Shown: positions 50,015 to 59,624 of the stretch, in pieces
How the letters are laid out: every line of letters begins with the position of its first letter
Position numbering within the stretch: position 1 is the first letter of the stretch
Assembly: GCF_004135645.1 (NCBI RefSeq)
Contig: NZ_SDPW01000001.1
Location: forward strand, 1,116,001-1,180,000
Source of the DNA: Senegalimassilia faecalis
Lineage (GTDB): Bacteria; Actinomycetota; Coriobacteriia; Coriobacteriales; Eggerthellaceae
Length of the DNA stretch: 64,000 nt
Direction of reading: 5' to 3'
The notes under the pieces: generated by a model
The model's database searches: none
What the model saw: the letters and a program-made list of their open reading frames with translations, nothing else
Told to the model about the DNA's origin: nothing
Translations under genes and position numbers: made by a program

Positions 50015-51289
50015 GTGGATACTAGCCAAATCATCTCCGTCGCCGTTTTCGTGGTGGCCATGATCGCCATCATGACCGAGAAGGTGCACCGTGCGCTCGT
50101 GGCCATCACCGGCGCCATGCTGCTGCTCATCCTGCACATCATGCCGTTCGAAACGGCCATCGGCCACATCGACTTCAACACGCTCGGTGTGCTGTTCGGT
50201 ATGATGTTGTTCGTGGCCGTGGTGAAGCAATCGGGCGTGTTCGAGTTTCTAGCCATTAAGTGCGCGCGCCTGGCCAAGGGCAACCCCTGGACCATCATGG
50301 TGCTGTTTGTCCTGCTCACTGCCGTGCTTTCCGCGTTCTTGGATAACGTCACCACCGTGCTGCTTATCGGCCCCATGACCATCACCGTGTGCCGCTTGCT
50401 CGACATCGACCCCGTGCCGTTCTTCATGACGCAAATCTTGGCGTCGAACATCGGCGGCACGGCAACGCTTATCGGCGACCCGCCGAACATCATGATCGGC
50501 TCCGCCGCCGGCTACACGTTCGCCGACTTCATCGCGTACGACGCCCCGGCCGTAATCATCATTTTGGCCGCTGTCATCGGCGTGTTCTACGTGATGTATG
50601 GGCGCAAGATTTCCGCGAACGAAGAGCATCGCAAGGCCATCATGGAACTTGACGAGAACGACTACATCAAGGACCGCCGCCTGCTGCACATCAGCGTTGC
50701 CATGGTAGCGCTGGTGGTCATCGGCTTCATGACCCACGGCTCGCTTGGCCTGGAGTCCTGCGTCATCGCGCTTGCCGCCGCCGGCCTGATCCTGCTGATT
50801 TCCGGCGAAAGCATCGAGGAAGCGCTGCACGGCGTTGAATGGACCACGCTGTGCTTCTTCGCTGGCCTGTTTATCATCGTTGGCGCCATGTCCGAAACGG
50901 GCGTCATCGGCATGCTGGCCCAGGGCCTCATCGACGTGACGGGCGGCAACCTCATGATCACCATGCTTGCGGTGCTGTTCGGCTCGGCTGTCATCTCCAG
51001 CTTCCTGGACAACATTCCGTTCGTGGCCACCATGATCCCGATTATCCTGACGCTTGAGGCCGACGGCCTCGACGGCACGGCGCTGTGGTGGGCCCTGTCG
51101 CTGGGCGCTTGCCTGGGCGGCAACGGTACGCTCATCGGCGCGTCGGCTAACGTGGTGCTGTCCGATATCAGCAAGAAGTTCGGGCATGAGATCACGTTCA
51201 TGCAGTTCTTCAAGCGCGGTTTCCCGATCATGTTGTTCACGGTGGCCATCGCCGCCATCTACATGGTCATCCGCTTCCCGGGCGGCTAG
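50015..51289 (+). CDS. ArsB/NhaD-type ion transporter permease
   Basis: 424 residues from GTG 50015, ten or more membrane helices. Two inverted-repeat signatures: FLDNVTTVLLIGPMTITVCR and ASNIGGTATLIGDPPNIMIG in the first half, FLDNIPFVATMIPI and CLGGNGTLIGASANVV in the second half. This is the pattern of the ion transporter superfamily (ArsB, NhaD, P-protein). It could export Na+ or oxyanions or import an organic anion; no ars genes are nearby. Confidence 0.9.
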   Translation: MDTSQIISVAVFVVAMIAIMTEKVHRALVAITGAMLLLILHIMPFETAIGHIDFNTLGVLFGMMLFVAVVKQSGVFEFLAIKCARLAKGNPWTIMVLFVLLTAVLSAFLDNVTTVLLIGPMTITVCRLLDIDPVPFFMTQILASNIGGTATLIGDPPNIMIGSAAGYTFADFIAYDAPAVIIILAAVIGVFYVMYGRKISANEEHRKAIMELDENDYIKDRRLLHISVAMVALVVIGFMTHGSLGLESCVIALAAAGLILLISGESIEEALHGVEWTTLCFFAGLFIIVGAMSETGVIGMLAQGLIDVTGGNLMITMLAVLFGSAVISSFLDNIPFVATMIPIILTLEADGLDGTALWWALSLGACLGGNGTLIGASANVVLSDISKKFGHEITFMQFFKRGFPIMLFTVAIAAIYMVIRFPGG

Positions 51290-51317
51290 CGAAGCCGTTA
51301 ACCTTGCATGCTGATCG

Positions 51318-51352
51318 AACGGCGGGTCGTCTGCGACGGCCCGCCGTTTTTG
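51318..51352 (+). terminator. Terminator after ArsB/NhaD-type gene
   Basis: AACGGCGGG and CCCGCCGTT with a 13-base loop, then a T run. Confidence 0.85.
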
Positions 51353-51360
51353 CACTCTAC

Positions 51361-51383
51361 GACAAGGGGACAGGTCGTTTGTC
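51361..51383 (+). repeat. Intergenic 23-bp repeat, copy 2
   Basis: Contains ACAAGGGGACAGGTCG and ends TTTGTC. 21 of 23 bases equal to 17275-17297. Confidence 0.6.
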
Positions 51384-51417
51384 AGGCGGATAGCCCTTTG
51401 GGACCGACTTCGCAGGG

Positions 51418-51462
51418 AAGAGCGAAAGCTCTTCCCCGAATAGAAAGCGCCGAAGGCGCGCC
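51418..51462 (+). repeat. Intergenic hairpin repeat, copy 2
   Basis: AGAGC-GAAA-GCTCT (part of a longer nine-pair stem GGGAAGAGC/GCTCTTCCC) then AATAGAAAGCGCCGAAGG. Matches the order seen at 47406-47449. Confidence 0.55.
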
Positions 51463-51555
51463 TTCCGGCTTTGGACACTTCGCGTTCCTGTGGTCATTTC
51501 CCGCAGAGGATGTGGGCTGGCTTGCACCTGGCTCTGGCGCCGTCAAAATGGCCCT

Positions 51556-53109
51556 ATGGAAAACAAACGCACACGCAACGGGCGCGACCGTCAAGGCGCG
51601 GGCCGTGCAACAACAAACCAACCCTCTTCTACCCGTCGCGCAACGGCTTCCGAAGTTCGCGCGCAGGACCGCTACGCGCGCAGCCGCTACGGCGCACAGC
51701 CCGCAAACCCCACGAAGCGCACGGCTACCAGCCAGCCCGCCGCAGACGACGCCGCGGCGCAGCGCCTTTCGCGCGACGAATACGCGAAAACCCACAAGCA
51801 CAAAAAGCACGGCAAGCTGTTCTACGCCGGCATCGCAGCGCTTGCCGTCGTGCTCATCGGCGCGGGCGCAGCGTTCGCGTACGTGCAGGTGCTTTCCGGG
51901 AATCTGCATGCCGGCCTGGGCAACGTGGGGCAGTACCTCGTGAAAACGAACATGACGAAAGAGCCGTTCTACATGCTGCTTATGGGCACCGACGGCTCGG
52001 CCGAGCGCGACGAGTCCGGCGATTTCGGCGACAGTTACCGCACGGACAGCATCATGCTTGCGCGCATCGACCCGGTGGGCAAGAAGGTCACGCTGGTGTC
52101 GCTGCATCGCGATACCATGGTTGACATGGGCGAATACGGCGTGAACAAGCTGAACGCCGCGCACGTGTTCGGCGGCCCGGCGCTGTCCGTGCAAACGGTT
52201 TCCCGGCTGGCGGGCGTGGACATCTCGCATTACGCGGAAATCAACTTCGACGGCTTCCACGAAATCGTCGACGCGCTTGGCGGCATCGAGGTTGACGTCC
52301 CCATGACCATCGATGACGAAGACGCGGGCGGCCATCTTGATGCCGGCTTGCAAACGCTCAACGGCGACCAGGCGCTTATCCTGTGCCGCGCGCGCCATGC
52401 GTACGACGAAATCGGCCCGGGCGACGAATATCGCGCCGCCAACCAGCGCCTTGTCATATCGGCCATCGCGAAGAAGCTGCTTTCGGCCGACGCGGCGTCC
52501 ATGGCCTCGACGGTCCAGGCTCTTTCGAAATACGTCACCACTGACCTGGGCGTCACCGACATCATCGGCCTTGCGCAGGCCATGCAGGGCCTTGACCCGT
52601 CCACGGACATCTACTCGGCCATGGAGCCTACCACCTCGGAATACATCGACGGCGTGTGGTACGAAATCAACAACACTGCCGAGTGGAAGGCCATGATGAA
52701 GCGCGTTGATTCGGGCCTGCCGCCTACGGACGGCGACGTCGTCGACAAAACATCGGGTACCATCCTGGCCACCACGGGCGACGGCGGGGCCACAAGCGCG
52801 GGCACGGCGGGCGACGGCACGGGCGCGGTCAAGCGCGGCGGTACCGTGGCCATCCGCAACGGCAACGGCGTTTCAGGTGCCGGCTTCGACGCCACCGAGC
52901 GCATCCAGGGCCTTGGCTACAGCGTGAACACCAGCAATGCCGACAACTTCGACTACCGGGAAACACTGGTCGTCTACAACGACCCGGCAGATAAGGAAGC
53001 GGCCGAAGCCATCGTGAAGGCCCTCGGCGTAGGAAAAGCAGAGCAAAACGCCAACACCTACCTCTTCGAAGAAGACTTCCTCATCGTTTTAGGCGCGGAC
53101 TGGCAGTAG
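51556..53109 (+). CDS. LytR-CpsA-Psr (LCP) family cell-wall glycopolymer ligase
   Basis: 517 residues from ATG 51556 (MENKRTRNGRDRQG). A basic, disordered cytoplasmic tail of 85 residues is followed by one membrane helix (LFYAGIAALAVVLIGAGAAF). The LCP domain follows: MLLMGTDGSAERDE, YRTDSIMLARIDP, VSLHRDTMVDMGEYG and KLNAAHVFGG, with the conserved Asp and Arg residues for the pyrophosphate-lipid. Near the C-terminus VAIRNGNGVSGAGFDATERI is a LytR_C domain. It attaches polymers to peptidoglycan outside the cell. No clear ribosome site precedes the start. Confidence 0.93.
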   Translation: MENKRTRNGRDRQGAGRATTNQPSSTRRATASEVRAQDRYARSRYGAQPANPTKRTATSQPAADDAAAQRLSRDEYAKTHKHKKHGKLFYAGIAALAVVLIGAGAAFAYVQVLSGNLHAGLGNVGQYLVKTNMTKEPFYMLLMGTDGSAERDESGDFGDSYRTDSIMLARIDPVGKKVTLVSLHRDTMVDMGEYGVNKLNAAHVFGGPALSVQTVSRLAGVDISHYAEINFDGFHEIVDALGGIEVDVPMTIDDEDAGGHLDAGLQTLNGDQALILCRARHAYDEIGPGDEYRAANQRLVISAIAKKLLSADAASMASTVQALSKYVTTDLGVTDIIGLAQAMQGLDPSTDIYSAMEPTTSEYIDGVWYEINNTAEWKAMMKRVDSGLPPTDGDVVDKTSGTILATTGDGGATSAGTAGDGTGAVKRGGTVAIRNGNGVSGAGFDATERIQGLGYSVNTSNADNFDYRETLVVYNDPADKEAAEAIVKALGVGKAEQNANTYLFEEDFLIVLGADWQ

Positions 53110-53199
53110 GTGGGTTTCGCCGTTCTGTCGAACGGCGAATTGACTCGACGCTGCGGGACCCTGTGGCACGCCGTCTTGCACCTCAACTGCGCAGGTGGG

Positions 53200-53961
53200 T
53201 TACACGCTCGCGATGCTCCAATCGCCGAGCAGCAGGCCCTTCGCCAGCCCTAGAACCGCGATGTGGGCGGGGTAGTACGCGTAGAAGAACCACTTCATGG
53301 GCCGCCCGCGGCCGCCGTTGTAGGCCCACAGCAGCGGGATGGTCGCCGTGCACCCTGCCAGCGGATACAGCGCGAACGCAAGGTTTTGCAGCAACGGCAC
53401 GGCAAGAAGCTGCTCAAGCGCGGGCAGGCCGTTTGCCGCAATGGGCAGCAGCGCCGAATACGCGATGCGCCGCCGCTGGTCGGCAACTACGCGCAGCACC
53501 ATGACCATGCACGGCGCCAAAATGCCCCAATCGCACGTAACGGTCAGGGCCGTGACCAGCACAAACACCATCCAAAACCGCATGCGCGACGCCATATGGT
53601 CGTACGCGTACAAAAGCCCCAGGCACACAAGCAGCGTGAACAGCACGTTGAGCCCCGGGCTCAGAAACATCCCGAACGGCACCTGCGCTACCAGCGCGAA
53701 CACCAGCAGCCGCCGTGCATAGCGCGCAACGTTCGACGTGTGCCGATAGCCCTCTACCAGTAGAAACGCCATGATGGGAAACGTTAGCCCACCGAAACCG
53801 AACAGCACGCACAAAACCTCGGGCGGCAGATAATCCCAATATATGTAGCAGGCATGGTTGCACGTCATGCCGACGATGGCCAGCACTTTGAGCGGAAACG
53901 CGGTAAGCCCTCGGTTTTGTGGGGCGTTCGCGGGAGAAGTTGTGGATGCGTGTTGTATCAT
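53200..53961 (-). CDS. TraX-family membrane protein
   Basis: 253 residues with about eight helices and the TraX consensus: LKVLAIVGMTCNHACYIYWD, LTFPIMAFLLVEGYRHTSNV, then YARRLLVFALVAQVPFGMF and FFYAYYPAHIAVL at the end. F-plasmid TraX acetylates pilin, and the wider family are membrane acyltransferases found widely on chromosomes. No conjugation genes are near, so an envelope acyl-transfer role is more likely here. Divergent from ldh, with 86 bases between starts. Confidence 0.87.
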   Translation of the reverse strand: MIQHASTTSPANAPQNRGLTAFPLKVLAIVGMTCNHACYIYWDYLPPEVLCVLFGFGGLTFPIMAFLLVEGYRHTSNVARYARRLLVFALVAQVPFGMFLSPGLNVLFTLLVCLGLLYAYDHMASRMRFWMVFVLVTALTVTCDWGILAPCMVMVLRVVADQRRRIAYSALLPIAANGLPALEQLLAVPLLQNLAFALYPLAGCTATIPLLWAYNGGRGRPMKWFFYAYYPAHIAVLGLAKGLLLGDWSIASV

Positions 53962-54047
53962 GCGGCAAGTATACTCGACCTTCCTCGCGCCGCGCCAAGA
54001 TGCGGCGCGGTCATCATGCGGCCTGCACGCCGCGCAAGGAGGAACCT

Positions 54048-55001
54048 ATGGCAGCAATCATCAACCCGCGCAAGGTGGCCATCGTCGGCTGCGGCTTCGT
54101 CGGCTCGGCAAGCGCCTTCGCGCTCATGCAGTCCGGCCTGTTCGCCGAGATGGTGCTCATCGACGTCGACCGCGATCGCGCCGAGGGCGAGGCGCTCGAC
54201 ATCGCCCACGGCATGCCGTTCGCCAGCCCCATGAACATCTACGCCGGCGACTACACCGACATCGACGACGCGGCCATCACCGTCATCACCGCCGGCGCGA
54301 ACCAGGCGCCTGGCGAAACGCGTCTTGACCTGGTGAACAAGAACGTCGCCATCTTCAAATCCATCATCCCGCAGATCGCCGAGCGTGACTACCAGGGCAT
54401 CCTGCTGGTGGTGTCCAACCCCGTCGACATCCTCACGTACGTCACGCTCAAGCTCTCAGGCATGCCGGCCAACCGCGTGCTCGGTAGCGGCACCACGCTC
54501 GACACCGCACGCTTCAAGTGCGCCCTCGGCGAGCACCTTGGCGTCGACCCGCGCAACGTGCACGCGCGCATCATCGGCGAGCACGGCGACAGCGAAATCG
54601 CCGCATGGAGCCTGGCGAACATCTCGGGCATCCCGCTGGACACGTTCTGCGAGCTGCGCGGCCGCACCAATCGCCAAGAGGACATGGACCGCATCGCCGA
54701 GGACGTGAAGAACGCCGCGTACGAGATCATCAAGAAGAAGCGCGCCACGTACTACGGCATCGCCATGACGGTCAAGCGCATCTGCGAGGCCATCACCCGA
54801 GATGAGAAGCCGATTCTGCCCGTGTCGAACTACCTTGACGGCGACTACGGCCTGCACGACATCGTGCTGTCCATGCCCGCCGTCGTCGGCAAAGACGGCA
54901 TCGAGTACAAAGTGCCCATCACCTTGAATGAGAAGGAAACCGCCCAGCTCAAAGAGTCGGCGGCAACTCTGCGCGCCGTCATCGACAAGCTGGACCTGTA
55001 G
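54048..55001 (+). CDS. ldh: L-lactate dehydrogenase
   Basis: 317 residues from ATG 54048 with AAGGAGG six bases upstream. NAD motif GCGFVGSASAFAL, acidic residue in VLIDVDRDRAEGEALDIAHG; the substrate loop ANQAPGETRLDL has the Gln typical of lactate rather than malate dehydrogenase; VSNPVDILTYV, GSGTTLDTARF and the catalytic His in IIGEHGDSEIA. It reduces pyruvate to lactate to regenerate NAD+ in fermentation. Single-gene unit. Confidence 0.93.
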   Translation: MAAIINPRKVAIVGCGFVGSASAFALMQSGLFAEMVLIDVDRDRAEGEALDIAHGMPFASPMNIYAGDYTDIDDAAITVITAGANQAPGETRLDLVNKNVAIFKSIIPQIAERDYQGILLVVSNPVDILTYVTLKLSGMPANRVLGSGTTLDTARFKCALGEHLGVDPRNVHARIIGEHGDSEIAAWSLANISGIPLDTFCELRGRTNRQEDMDRIAEDVKNAAYEIIKKKRATYYGIAMTVKRICEAITRDEKPILPVSNYLDGDYGLHDIVLSMPAVVGKDGIEYKVPITLNEKETAQLKESAATLRAVIDKLDL

Positions 55002-55186
55002 CGCTCGCGCACAATGCACCCGCAACCGCGCCTGCACGCCGACAACCCGCCGGAGCGCGGGCGCTTGCTTTTCTGCATGAGTCATCAACCGGCCCCTTTT
55101 CGCCCCGAACGCCCACCGGTTTACTTCTCGGTTCACAACTCCATCACACAGAAATGCCCATTTGGGGCGCCACGGAGTGGGTTTGC

Positions 55187-55192
55187 TAAAAT
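55187..55192 (+). promoter_or_regulatory. Extended -10 of pgi
   Basis: TGCTAAAAT, an extended -10 (TG-x-TAAAAT), about 30 bases before the pgi start. No clear -35. Confidence 0.4.
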
Positions 55193-55222
55193 GTTCGTTA
55201 CTTACGCAGAAAGAAGGTGCTC

Positions 55223-56935
55223 ATGCTGTCTGGAGATATGGAAAAGCTTTATCCCTCCGCCAAAACGTTGGTGAAGGACTGCGTTGCCAGCCGCCTTCAC
55301 GCAAAAGACGCGACGCTGTACAACTTTTCCGACGAAGCGCAGGAGTGCGCACAGAATTATATGGGCTGGGCTGACCTTGCAAGCAACCCGCCGTACCCCT
55401 TGCACGAAATTCAAAACTTCGCTGATTCCATTATTGCCCAGGGCTTGAAATCGGTGGTCCTCATCGGCCAAGGCGGCTCCACGCAGGCGCCCATGACCAT
55501 CACGAAGTACCACAAGCCGGACTCGTCGCTGGTGCAATTCCGCACGCTCGACTCCGATTCGCCGGTGCGCGTGCGCGGCATTCTGTCGGAAATCGACCCC
55601 CGCACCACGCTGTTCATCGTATCCTCGAAGTCGGGCGGCACCATCGAGCCGCGTTTGGCTCTGCGCGCCGTGCGCGACGCGTTGGCTGGCCAAATCACGA
55701 ATGAGGAGCTGGTGCAGCACCTGGTTGCCATCACCGATCCCGGCTCCAAGCTGGAGCAACAGGCTCGCGAAGAGGGTTGGGCTGCCGTATTCTCCGGCGA
55801 ACCCACCGTTGGCGGCCGCTTCAGCGCGCTGTCCGTGTTCGGCCTGCTGCCCGCCGCGCTTGTTGGCATCAACCTGGAAGAGTTCATGGCGCACGCCCTT
55901 GAGGCCGAGCGCGCTTGCAGCGAGGACGCCATCGACAACCCCGCCATCGGCTTGGCGGCTTTCCTGTACGACAACTACCTGCAGGGACGCAACAAGTTCA
56001 GCTTCCTCACGCAGAAGCGCGGCCGCGTGCTTGGCCTGTGGATCGAGCAGCTTGTTGCCGAAAGCGTCGGCAAGAACGGCCAGGGCATCCTGCCGAACAT
56101 CGAAATCGACACGCTGCTGCTCAAGAAAGACCCGGGCGACCGCAGCGTCATCATGTACCAAACGAAGAACGACCTGTGGGACGAGCGCCACAACTTCGAG
56201 ATGAGCCTGTCCTACATCGATCCCACCATCCCGCGCGCCGCGTTCAAGATTGAATCGGTGTACGAGTTGCCCGAGCACTTCATCATGTGGGAGTACGCCA
56301 TCGCCATGTGCGGCTACCTCATGAAGGTGTGCCCGTTCGACCAGCCCGACGTGGCGTCGGCGAAGGCTTGCGTGCTCGACATTCTGCGCGACGGCCAGCC
56401 CGAGCCCGACTACGTGCAGGACTTCATCGACGACGTGCACATGGGCCAGGTCGAGGTGCGCCAGGCCCCGTGCTTCAAGGACTGCACCGACGTGCGCGCC
56501 TCGCTGCGCGCGCTGCTCGGCAGCATCCAGCCGGGCGATTTCTTCGCGCTGAACGCGTTTCTCCCGTTCACGGGCGAGGGTCGTCGCGAGGCACTCGAGT
56601 CCATTCGCCACGGCGTTGCCGAGAAGTTCCGCATGGTGTCGTGCCTGGAAGTTGGTCCGCGCTACCTACATTCCACGGGCCAGCTGCAAAAGGGCGGCCC
56701 GAACTGCGGCGTGTTCCTCATCTTGTCCGCTGACGAGCTGAAGGACATTCCGCTGAAGGAAGAAGCCGAAAGCCTTGGCTCGCTGGCGAAGGCGCAGGCT
56801 TCGGGCGACTTGGTCACGCTTGCCGGTCGCGGTCGCCGCTGCGTGCACCTGCACCTGCCCGACAACTCCGGCGTTACGCTGCGTGCGCTGGCCGAAGTTG
56901 TGTGCGACATTCTGGAAGAGCTTCCGCAGGCGTAA
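55223..56935 (+). CDS. pgi: Glucose-6-phosphate isomerase
   Basis: 570 residues from ATG 55223 with AGAAGG about five bases upstream; GTG 55217 in frame is less likely. The SIS-type sugar isomerase fold shows SVVLIGQGGSTQAPM, then LFIVSSKSGGTIEP, VGGRFSALSVFGLLPAAL (P-G-G-R-x-S-like), and the C-terminal GPRYLHSTGQLQKGGPNCGV, as in the PGI domain of actinobacterial and transaldolase-fused enzymes. It interconverts glucose-6-P and fructose-6-P. A terminator follows, so it is transcribed alone. Confidence 0.9.
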   Translation: MLSGDMEKLYPSAKTLVKDCVASRLHAKDATLYNFSDEAQECAQNYMGWADLASNPPYPLHEIQNFADSIIAQGLKSVVLIGQGGSTQAPMTITKYHKPDSSLVQFRTLDSDSPVRVRGILSEIDPRTTLFIVSSKSGGTIEPRLALRAVRDALAGQITNEELVQHLVAITDPGSKLEQQAREEGWAAVFSGEPTVGGRFSALSVFGLLPAALVGINLEEFMAHALEAERACSEDAIDNPAIGLAAFLYDNYLQGRNKFSFLTQKRGRVLGLWIEQLVAESVGKNGQGILPNIEIDTLLLKKDPGDRSVIMYQTKNDLWDERHNFEMSLSYIDPTIPRAAFKIESVYELPEHFIMWEYAIAMCGYLMKVCPFDQPDVASAKACVLDILRDGQPEPDYVQDFIDDVHMGQVEVRQAPCFKDCTDVRASLRALLGSIQPGDFFALNAFLPFTGEGRREALESIRHGVAEKFRMVSCLEVGPRYLHSTGQLQKGGPNCGVFLILSADELKDIPLKEEAESLGSLAKAQASGDLVTLAGRGRRCVHLHLPDNSGVTLRALAEVVCDILEELPQA

Positions 56936-56990
56936 AGGGCCGACGCGAAGGCGCGGCGCTATTGGCGCGCGAGGCTCGCTGCTGGATACG

Positions 56991-57024
56991 AAAAGGCGCG
57001 TCGACTTGGTCGATGCGCCTTTTG
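56991..57024 (+). terminator. Terminator after pgi
   Basis: AAAAGGCGCGTCGAC, loop TTG, GTCGATGCGCCTTTT: a 15-pair stem with one wobble. Confidence 0.85.
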
Positions 57025-57125
57025 CTTTACGGTTTTGGCTCGAATGGGCAATTTTTGACAGCAGCGCGCGAAACTCAAGCGAAAAGGCGCTGTCGGAGAA
57101 TCAGACGTCAATAAAGGGGTTGATC

Positions 57126-59579
57126 ATGGTCGAGGCGCTCGACATTCAGGTGAAAGGCATCGTACAAGGGGTGGGCTTTCGGCCCTTCGTGTATCGCCTT
57201 GCGAAGAAATACCTGCTCAACGGCTGGGTTCTCAACGCCACAGAAGGTGTGTTCATCCATGCCGAAGGCGAGGCGAACCTGCTGGACAAGTTCGTCACCG
57301 AACTGCATATGAACCCCCCAAGCGCGGCGAAGGTCAAGGAAATCGACCTGAACGAAGTGCCGCTGCAAGGCTTCACCACGTTCGAGATTCGCTTCTCGGA
57401 CGAGCACGCGGCGCAACAGACCACGCTCGTGTCGCCCGACCTTGCCACGTGCGACGACTGCCTGTCCGAGCTGTTCAACCCCAACGACCGCCGCTTCCGC
57501 TACCCGTTCATCAACTGCACGAACTGCGGCCCTCGCTTCACCATCATCGACTCGCTGCCCTACGATCGCCCTGCAACGTCCATGAAGGATTTCCCCATGT
57601 GCCCGCGTTGCGCCGCGGAATACGCCGACCCGCTCGACCGCCGTTTCCACGCGCAGCCCGATGCGTGCTGGGAATGCGGCCCGCACATCTCGTGGAGCGT
57701 AACGGGGGAGACAAACCAGGAAATCATCTGGGGAAACACGCGCGAAGCATCCGACGCCATCTTCGCTGCGGCCGTGCGCATGCTGCTTGATGGAGGCATC
57801 GTTGCGGTGAAGGGGCTTGGCGGGTTCCATCTGGTATGCGATGCCACGAACCCCGAAGCGCTTGCGAAGCTGCGCCAGCGCAAGCGCCGCTGGGGCAAGG
57901 CGTTCGCCGTTATGGTGGCCAGCGCCGACGAGGCGCGCCGCGTGTGCCACGTTGACCAGGTGGAGCAGGGCGTGCTGGAGTCGACGAAGCGCCCCATCGT
58001 GCTGCTGCGCAAGCGCCAGGAAGCGCATTTCGCCGCCGGCCTTGCCGACAAGCTGCCCGAGCTGGGCGTCATGCTGCCGTGCACGCCCGTGCAGCACCTT
58101 TTGCTGCACGATTTCACGCAGGCGCTGCAGGCGCAGCGCGGCGCCGATACGCTGGCCATGCTCGTTATGACTTCGGGCAACCTGCACAACGAGCCTATCG
58201 TCACCGATGATGCCCAGGCGCGCCAGAAACTTGCCGGCATAGCCGATGCCGTGCTGGGCAACAACCGCGCCATTCTCTCGCGCTACGACGACTCGGTGGT
58301 GCGCGTCATCCAGGCAGGTGGCGAGCAAGCCATCCAGTTCGTGCGCCGCGCGCGCGGCTACGCGCCGCTGCCCCTGCCGTTGGAGTGTCCCGAAGCGCAG
58401 CCCAAGCAGGAAACGCTGCTGGCGGTAGGCCCCGAGCAGAAGGCCACGTTCGCGCTGGTGCGCGCCGCCGCGGCCGACGACCAGCAACCCGATGCGTTCG
58501 TGTCGCAGCACATCGGCGACGTGGAAAACGCGGAAACCTATGATGCGTGGCTTGAGGCGAAATCGCGCTACGAAAGTCTGTTCCAGGAGCGTCCCGCGCG
58601 CCTTGCGTGCGACAAACACCCGGAGTACCTTACGAGCAAATGGGCCCGCGAACAGGCGCAACGTAACAAACTGCCGCTTGTGGAAGTGCAGCACCACCAT
58701 GCGCACGTCGCCTCGGTGCTGGGGGAGAACAACCTGTTCGGCCCCGTGTGCGGCATCGCGTTCGACGGCACGGGCTACGGCGCCGACGGCAACATCTGGG
58801 GCGGCGAGGTGCTGCTGGCCAACCAGCAAACCTACGAGCGCTTCGCGAACTTCGCCTACGTTCCCATGCCCGGAGGCGCGGCGGCCGTCCGCAACCCGCT
58901 GCGCATGGCGTATGGCGTGCTGCATGAGTTCGACCTGCTTGAACACGCGGGTGCGGCAGACGTGCTGGAGGCGCTGGGGGAGCAGGCCGACGTGTGCGCC
59001 CAAATGATCGAGCGCGGCCTGAACACACCGTACACCTCGTCGGTCGGCCGTCTGTTCGACGCTGCCAGCGCCATCCTGGGCATTTGCCCGCAGCCCACGT
59101 ACGAAGGCCAGCCCGCCATCGAGCTTGAGGCCGCCATGGGCTTCGCGCCCGCCGAGCTGCCGATAACCGATGCCTACCATATAGATGTCGTGAAGAACAC
59201 GGCCACGGAAACCAGCACGGCACTTGACACATCGGTGCTGCTGTTCGACGCCGCGCCCGCATTCGCCGCGCTGCTTGACGACAAGGCCGCGGGCGTTCCC
59301 GTGCCCGTCATGGCGCGCCGCTTCCACGATGCGTTCGTGCGCGCAGCTGTTATGGCTGCTCAGCTGGTCGAAAGCCTGTACGGTATCACCACGGTGGCGC
59401 TGTCGGGCGGCGTGTTCCTCAACCGCTACCTCATCGAGCATGCCGCAGAAGCGCTGCAAAATGCTGGCTTCACCGTGGCGCTCAATCGCGACCTGCCGCC
59501 CAGCGACGGCTGCATTTCCTATGGCCAGGCTGTGGTAGCATGGGCAGCGAATAAGACGAGCGAACCTGCCGGCGAATAA
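57126..59579 (+). CDS. hypF: Hydrogenase maturation carbamoyltransferase HypF
   Basis: 817 residues from ATG 57126. An acylphosphatase domain (VKGIVQGVGFRPFVYRLA), two zinc fingers (CDDC ... CTNC and CPRC ... CWEC), a YrdC-like domain (GGIVAVKGLGGFHLVCDA), then a Kae1-like domain with VEVQHHHAHVASVLGE, GIAFDGTGYGADGNIWGGE and LSGGVFLNRYLIEH. HypF uses carbamoyl phosphate and ATP to load HypE in making the CN ligands of [NiFe]-hydrogenase. hypC and hypD follow; hypE and hydrogenase structural genes are not in the window. Confidence 0.96.
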   Translation: MVEALDIQVKGIVQGVGFRPFVYRLAKKYLLNGWVLNATEGVFIHAEGEANLLDKFVTELHMNPPSAAKVKEIDLNEVPLQGFTTFEIRFSDEHAAQQTTLVSPDLATCDDCLSELFNPNDRRFRYPFINCTNCGPRFTIIDSLPYDRPATSMKDFPMCPRCAAEYADPLDRRFHAQPDACWECGPHISWSVTGETNQEIIWGNTREASDAIFAAAVRMLLDGGIVAVKGLGGFHLVCDATNPEALAKLRQRKRRWGKAFAVMVASADEARRVCHVDQVEQGVLESTKRPIVLLRKRQEAHFAAGLADKLPELGVMLPCTPVQHLLLHDFTQALQAQRGADTLAMLVMTSGNLHNEPIVTDDAQARQKLAGIADAVLGNNRAILSRYDDSVVRVIQAGGEQAIQFVRRARGYAPLPLPLECPEAQPKQETLLAVGPEQKATFALVRAAAADDQQPDAFVSQHIGDVENAETYDAWLEAKSRYESLFQERPARLACDKHPEYLTSKWAREQAQRNKLPLVEVQHHHAHVASVLGENNLFGPVCGIAFDGTGYGADGNIWGGEVLLANQQTYERFANFAYVPMPGGAAAVRNPLRMAYGVLHEFDLLEHAGAADVLEALGEQADVCAQMIERGLNTPYTSSVGRLFDAASAILGICPQPTYEGQPAIELEAAMGFAPAELPITDAYHIDVVKNTATETSTALDTSVLLFDAAPAFAALLDDKAAGVPVPVMARRFHDAFVRAAVMAAQLVESLYGITTVALSGGVFLNRYLIEHAAEALQNAGFTVALNRDLPPSDGCISYGQAVVAWAANKTSEPAGE

Positions 59580-59624
59580 CCGCAAACGGCGTCGGCAGCG
59601 CAACAGAAAGAAAGAAGGCAACGC

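Noticed and set aside
53200-53961. TraX-like gene as evidence of a second conjugative element
   Set aside because: No other transfer gene nearby; TraX relatives are common as single chromosomal genes.
57108-59621. 840-codon frame opposite hypF
   Set aside because: Antisense shadow; all conserved HypF motifs are on the plus strand.
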